Shown here piece by piece: positions 61,523 to 64,000 of a stretch of DNA of 64,000 nt. Position 1 is the stretch's first letter. Each line of letters begins with the position of its first letter. Position numbers and translations under genes: made by a program. Below the pieces are notes generated by a model. That model did not search any database and had not been told where the DNA came from. It saw only the letters and a program-made list of their open reading frames with translations. Source of the stretch: Microbacterium sp. 10M-3C3 (lineage in GTDB: Bacteria > Actinomycetota > Actinomycetes > Actinomycetales > Microbacteriaceae); NCBI RefSeq assembly GCF_003931875.1, contig NZ_CP034245.1:3100001-3164000 (forward strand), written 5' to 3'.

Positions 61523-62230
61523 TCAGGCCGGGACGAGCAGGTAGCCGCGCTCGTCGTCGAAGCCGGCGATCCGCAGCCCCGCCGCGAGGTGCCCGACGAG
61601 CATGTCGCGCACCACGCGGCGCCACGCGGCCGCGGCCGCCGGGGTCTCGCGGCGCATCGTCTCGATGTCGCCCGGGATCATGACCTCAGCCGCGACGTCG
61701 GCGAAGTCGGGGGTTCGCGCCGGCGGCGACGCGAGGTCCCACGTAACCATCAGCCGATCGGAGGCGTCGCCGCGGTTGACGTCGTCGTCCATCGGGCCGT
61801 ACTGGTCGACGAGGTACTCGGTGACGCGGGCGCCGAGCACGCGGAGGTTGAAGTGGGCGTTGCGGGCCATGAGCGGGTCGAACGTCCACGTGATGCGCCC
61901 GACGCCGCGCGCGAACGCCCACTCCCGCTGGTGCTGCTTGAGCCGTCGGCCGATCCCCGACCCCTGCAGGTCGGCGAGCACCCCGGTGATGTGCGAGTGC
62001 ATGCTGCGCGAGGCCGGCGGCCCGAAGAACGCCGCGGATGCACCGACCATCCGCTCCCCGTCGAACACCCCGACGACGTAGTTGCCGGAGTGCGCGAGCG
62101 CGCGCAGGATGTTCGCCGGCATCGCCTGCCGGTCGCCGGGCCACACCGCGGCCAGGACGCGTGCGGCCTCGTGCGCCTCGTCGGCGGTGGTCAGTTCGCG
62201 GATCTCGATGCCCAGGGGCTCATCGCTCAC
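61523..62230 (-). CDS. COG3375-type GNAT superfamily protein
   Basis: 235 aa. The N-terminal GNAT fold has ITGVLADLQGSGIGRRLKQHQREWA (acetyl-CoA loop at about 94-102) and FDPLMARNAHFNLRVLGARVTEY (about 117-139), a pattern typical of COG3375 predicted acetyltransferases. Members elsewhere lie beside N-succinylamino acid racemases and are thought to acylate amino acids. GTG at 62230 is preferred (TTGACT 6 bases upstream) over a TTG four codons earlier. Divergent from the MFS gene. Confidence 0.78.
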   Translation of the reverse strand: MSDEPLGIEIRELTTADEAHEAARVLAAVWPGDRQAMPANILRALAHSGNYVVGVFDGERMVGASAAFFGPPASRSMHSHITGVLADLQGSGIGRRLKQHQREWAFARGVGRITWTFDPLMARNAHFNLRVLGARVTEYLVDQYGPMDDDVNRGDASDRLMVTWDLASPPARTPDFADVAAEVMIPGDIETMRRETPAAAAAWRRVVRDMLVGHLAAGLRIAGFDDERGYLLVPA

Positions 62231-62285
62231 CCGCACAGTCAACCACCGTGCAGGCCCGCGGCGGCCCGGTCATCCGGCGCGGCGG

Positions 62286-62291
62286 TACTGT
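62286..62291 (+). promoter_or_regulatory. -10 element TACTGT of leaderless MFS gene
   Basis: TACTGT, seven bases, then GTG 62299. Decides the start within a longer open frame. Confidence 0.5.
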
Positions 62292-62298
62292 CGATGGA

Positions 62299-63735
62299 GT
62301 GCCCCGGGAAGAAGACGACAGACGCCACCTGACCCGCATCCCCCCGCAGGGCCTCATCGTGGCCGTGCTCGCCGTCGCGGGCCTGTGCTCGTCGTTCATG
62401 TTCTCGCTCGTCGTCCCGATCCAGGCGCGCCTCCCCGAGCTGCTGAACGCGTCGCGCGACGACACCGCGTGGGTCGTCACGGCCACGCTCCTCGCCGCGG
62501 CCGTGACGACGCCGATCGCCGGCCGCCTCGGCGACATGTACGGCAAGCGTCGCATCGTGCTGGTGCTGCTGGCGGTCATGGTGATCGGATCGGTGATCGC
62601 GGCGCTGTCGCCCGGCATCATCGGGATCATCGTCGGCCGGGCGCTGCAGGGCGCCGTCGTGGGCGTCGTGCCCCTGGGCATCTCGATCCTGCGCGACGTG
62701 CTGCACGGCAACCGCATCGACTCGGCGATCGCGCTGATCAGCGCGACCCTGGGTGTGGGGGGCGCGCTCGGACTCCCGATCAGCGCCGTCGTGGCCGACC
62801 GCGCCGACTGGCACGTGCTGTTCTGGATCTCCGCCGCGATGGGCACGGTCGTGTTCGTGCTGGTCCTGCTGATCGTGCCCGTGAGCGTGCTGCGCACCGG
62901 CGGCCGCTTCGACTACCTCGGCGCCGCGGGGCTCGCGGCGGGCCTTCTCGCCGTGCTGCTGGCGGTGTCGCGCGGCAGCCTGTGGGGCTGGACGTCGCCC
63001 CTCACCCTCGGGCTCATCGCCGCCGGGCTCGTCGTGCTCGTGGTCTGGGGCTGGTACCAGCTGCGCACCCGTGAGCCACTGCTCGATCTGCGCGTCGCGG
63101 CACGACGCCCGGTGCTGCTGACGAACCTCGCCTCCGTCGCGATGGGCTTCGCCCTGTTCAGCTCGCAGGTGTCGTACCCGCAGATGCTCGAGCTGCCGCT
63201 GGCGACCGGGGTGGGCTTCGGGCTGTCACTCCTGGCCGCGAGCTTCGTCGTGATGCCCTCGGGCCTGGTGATGATGGTGCTCTCGCCGCTGTCGGGCCGG
63301 ATGGCGCGCGCCGTCGGCCCCCGTGTCCTCCTCGTCGCCGGATCAGTGTCGCTCGTCCTGGCGTACGGGTTCTCGCTCTTCTGGGCGACCGAGGTGTGGC
63401 AACTCGTGGTGGCGAACATCCTCATCGGCTTCGGCATCGGGTTCGGATATGCCGCCATGCCGATGCTCATCATGCGCTCGGTGCCGCCGAGCGAGACGGG
63501 CGCCTCGAACGGCCTCAACGCGCTCTCGCGCTCGCTCGGCACGAGCTTGGCCGGCGCGATCGTCGGCGCGGTGCTCGCCGCGCTGTCGCAGCCCTTCGGC
63601 GACATCCAGGCGCCCACCGCCGCGGCGTTCCAGGCGTCGTTCGCGCTGGGCATCGGCGCCGCGGTGGTCGCCCTCGTGCTCGCGCTGCTCATCCCGACGC
63701 GCTCCGCCGAGCAGCATCCGTCCCTCCCCCGCTGA
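62299..63735 (+). CDS. MFS transporter, DHA2-type drug exporter family
   Basis: 478 aa with about 14 transmembrane segments. Motif A GRLGDMYGKRRIVLVLL (residues about 75-91) joins helices 2 and 3, and motif C-like GVGGALGLPISAVVAD (about 152-167) is typical of drug:proton antiporters. It should export small toxic compounds using the proton gradient. GTG start is fixed by the TACTGT box. No regulator gene is directly adjacent; the divergent GNAT-like gene may share control. Confidence 0.9.
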   Translation: MPREEDDRRHLTRIPPQGLIVAVLAVAGLCSSFMFSLVVPIQARLPELLNASRDDTAWVVTATLLAAAVTTPIAGRLGDMYGKRRIVLVLLAVMVIGSVIAALSPGIIGIIVGRALQGAVVGVVPLGISILRDVLHGNRIDSAIALISATLGVGGALGLPISAVVADRADWHVLFWISAAMGTVVFVLVLLIVPVSVLRTGGRFDYLGAAGLAAGLLAVLLAVSRGSLWGWTSPLTLGLIAAGLVVLVVWGWYQLRTREPLLDLRVAARRPVLLTNLASVAMGFALFSSQVSYPQMLELPLATGVGFGLSLLAASFVVMPSGLVMMVLSPLSGRMARAVGPRVLLVAGSVSLVLAYGFSLFWATEVWQLVVANILIGFGIGFGYAAMPMLIMRSVPPSETGASNGLNALSRSLGTSLAGAIVGAVLAALSQPFGDIQAPTAAAFQASFALGIGAAVVALVLALLIPTRSAEQHPSLPR

Positions 63736-63792
63736 CCCCCCGCGCACTCGCGCGCGTGAACCCGCACCCCTTCCTCGGGGCGCGTCGCCGGG

Positions 63793-64000
63793 TCAGGAGC
63801 GCGGGCGGCGGGGCGCCTCGAGGCCCAGGTGCACGCGCGTGTGGCGGCGCTCGACGACGATCATCGTTGCGCCGAGGAGCCACAGCGGCACCTGCGCGAG
63901 GAAGGCGATCCGGAACGCTCCGAGCGAGTAGGTCTCAGGCGTGCCCGCACCCTGCAGGTCCATCGCGATGCCGATGAAGAGGATCGCGAGCAGGCCGGCG
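63793..64000 (-). CDS. C-terminus of a membrane protein, 5' end outside window
   Basis: The last 68 codons of a minus-strand gene. They encode the end of one hydrophobic helix (AGLLAILFIGIAM), a short loop DLQGAGTPETYSLGAF, another helix (RIAFLAQVPLWLLGATMIVV) and a basic tail ERRHTRVHL. This looks like the final two helices of an MFS transporter, but too little is visible for a firm call. Confidence 0.65.
   Translation of the reverse strand, partial: AGLLAILFIGIAMDLQGAGTPETYSLGAFRIAFLAQVPLWLLGATMIVVERRHTRVHLGLEAPRRPRS

Overview
The window is about 73% GC, has very tight gene spacing with many ATGA/GTGA start-stop overlaps, and uses GTG and ATG starts. Its gene content is that of a high-GC Gram-positive of the Microbacteriaceae, most likely Microbacterium or a close relative: coproporphyrin-type haem genes with HemQ, F420 biosynthesis genes, actinobacterial holin-X/YtxH membrane proteins and a sortase-type LAATG tail. 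It looks like ordinary chromosome. No rRNA, tRNA, CRISPR array, insertion sequence or prophage was found, and no gap between genes exceeds about 270 bases.

Layout. Bases 1-4110: end of a sortase-anchored 5'-nucleotidase, RNase HI, a thiolase and an SRPBCC protein divergent from a TetR regulator. 4885-7945: three-gene drug-export operon (ABC ATPase, 12-helix permease, MarR/GbsR-type regulator) with a perfect 16-bp palindrome in its promoter. 8037-16790: TetR/quinone reductase pair, Nudix, aldo/keto reductase, rlmN-DUF429, HAD phosphatase, and an SDR-enoyl-CoA hydratase-SDR operon. 16972-19651: coupled GNAT and APH(3')-like kinase, then a broken Na+/H+ antiporter. 19872-22875: thiamine-precursor ECF transporter ykoE-ykoD-ykoC behind a TPP riboswitch. 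22921-28161: D,D-carboxypeptidase, J-domain/NERD-like protein, two membrane proteins and 3-hydroxyisobutyryl-CoA hydrolase. 28266-30496: ABC exporter. 31059-38425: F420 region (fbiC, a Baeyer-Villiger-type monooxygenase, fgd, fbiD, a DUF1275 membrane protein, fbiA on the other strand). 38568-48758: haem cluster hemL-B-D-C-Q, three small membrane/envelope proteins, hemY, hemE, and divergent hemA. 48846-64000: HhH-GPD protein, AfsR-like regulator, DrrAB-type exporter, glycyl-tRNA synthetase, lipoprotein, enolase-superfamily OSBS/NSAR-like enzyme, SDR, L-2-hydroxyglutarate oxidase, VOC protein, COG3375 acetyltransferase, MFS transporter and a truncated membrane protein.

Gene cooperation. The haem genes cover glutamyl-tRNA to coproheme and haem except for ferrochelatase (hemH) and glutamyl-tRNA synthetase. 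The F420 genes cover FO synthesis, 2-phospholactate activation and transfer, plus an F420-reducing glucose-6-phosphate dehydrogenase; fbiB is not here. Many genes carry TANNNT exactly 6-7 bases before the start codon, the mark of leaderless transcripts; I used this to set several starts.

Most unusual points: (1) the CofH half of FbiC has lost all three cluster-binding cysteines of the radical-SAM motif although the rest of the domain is conserved; (2) four families of 60-100 base palindromic repeats (called A, B, C, D here) are scattered between genes, and one C copy with 25-base arms lies in frame inside fbiC; (3) the antiporter gene carries an internal deletion plus frameshift; (4) the 9-mer GGATGCGGC is strongly over-represented inside genes, with atypical codon choice.
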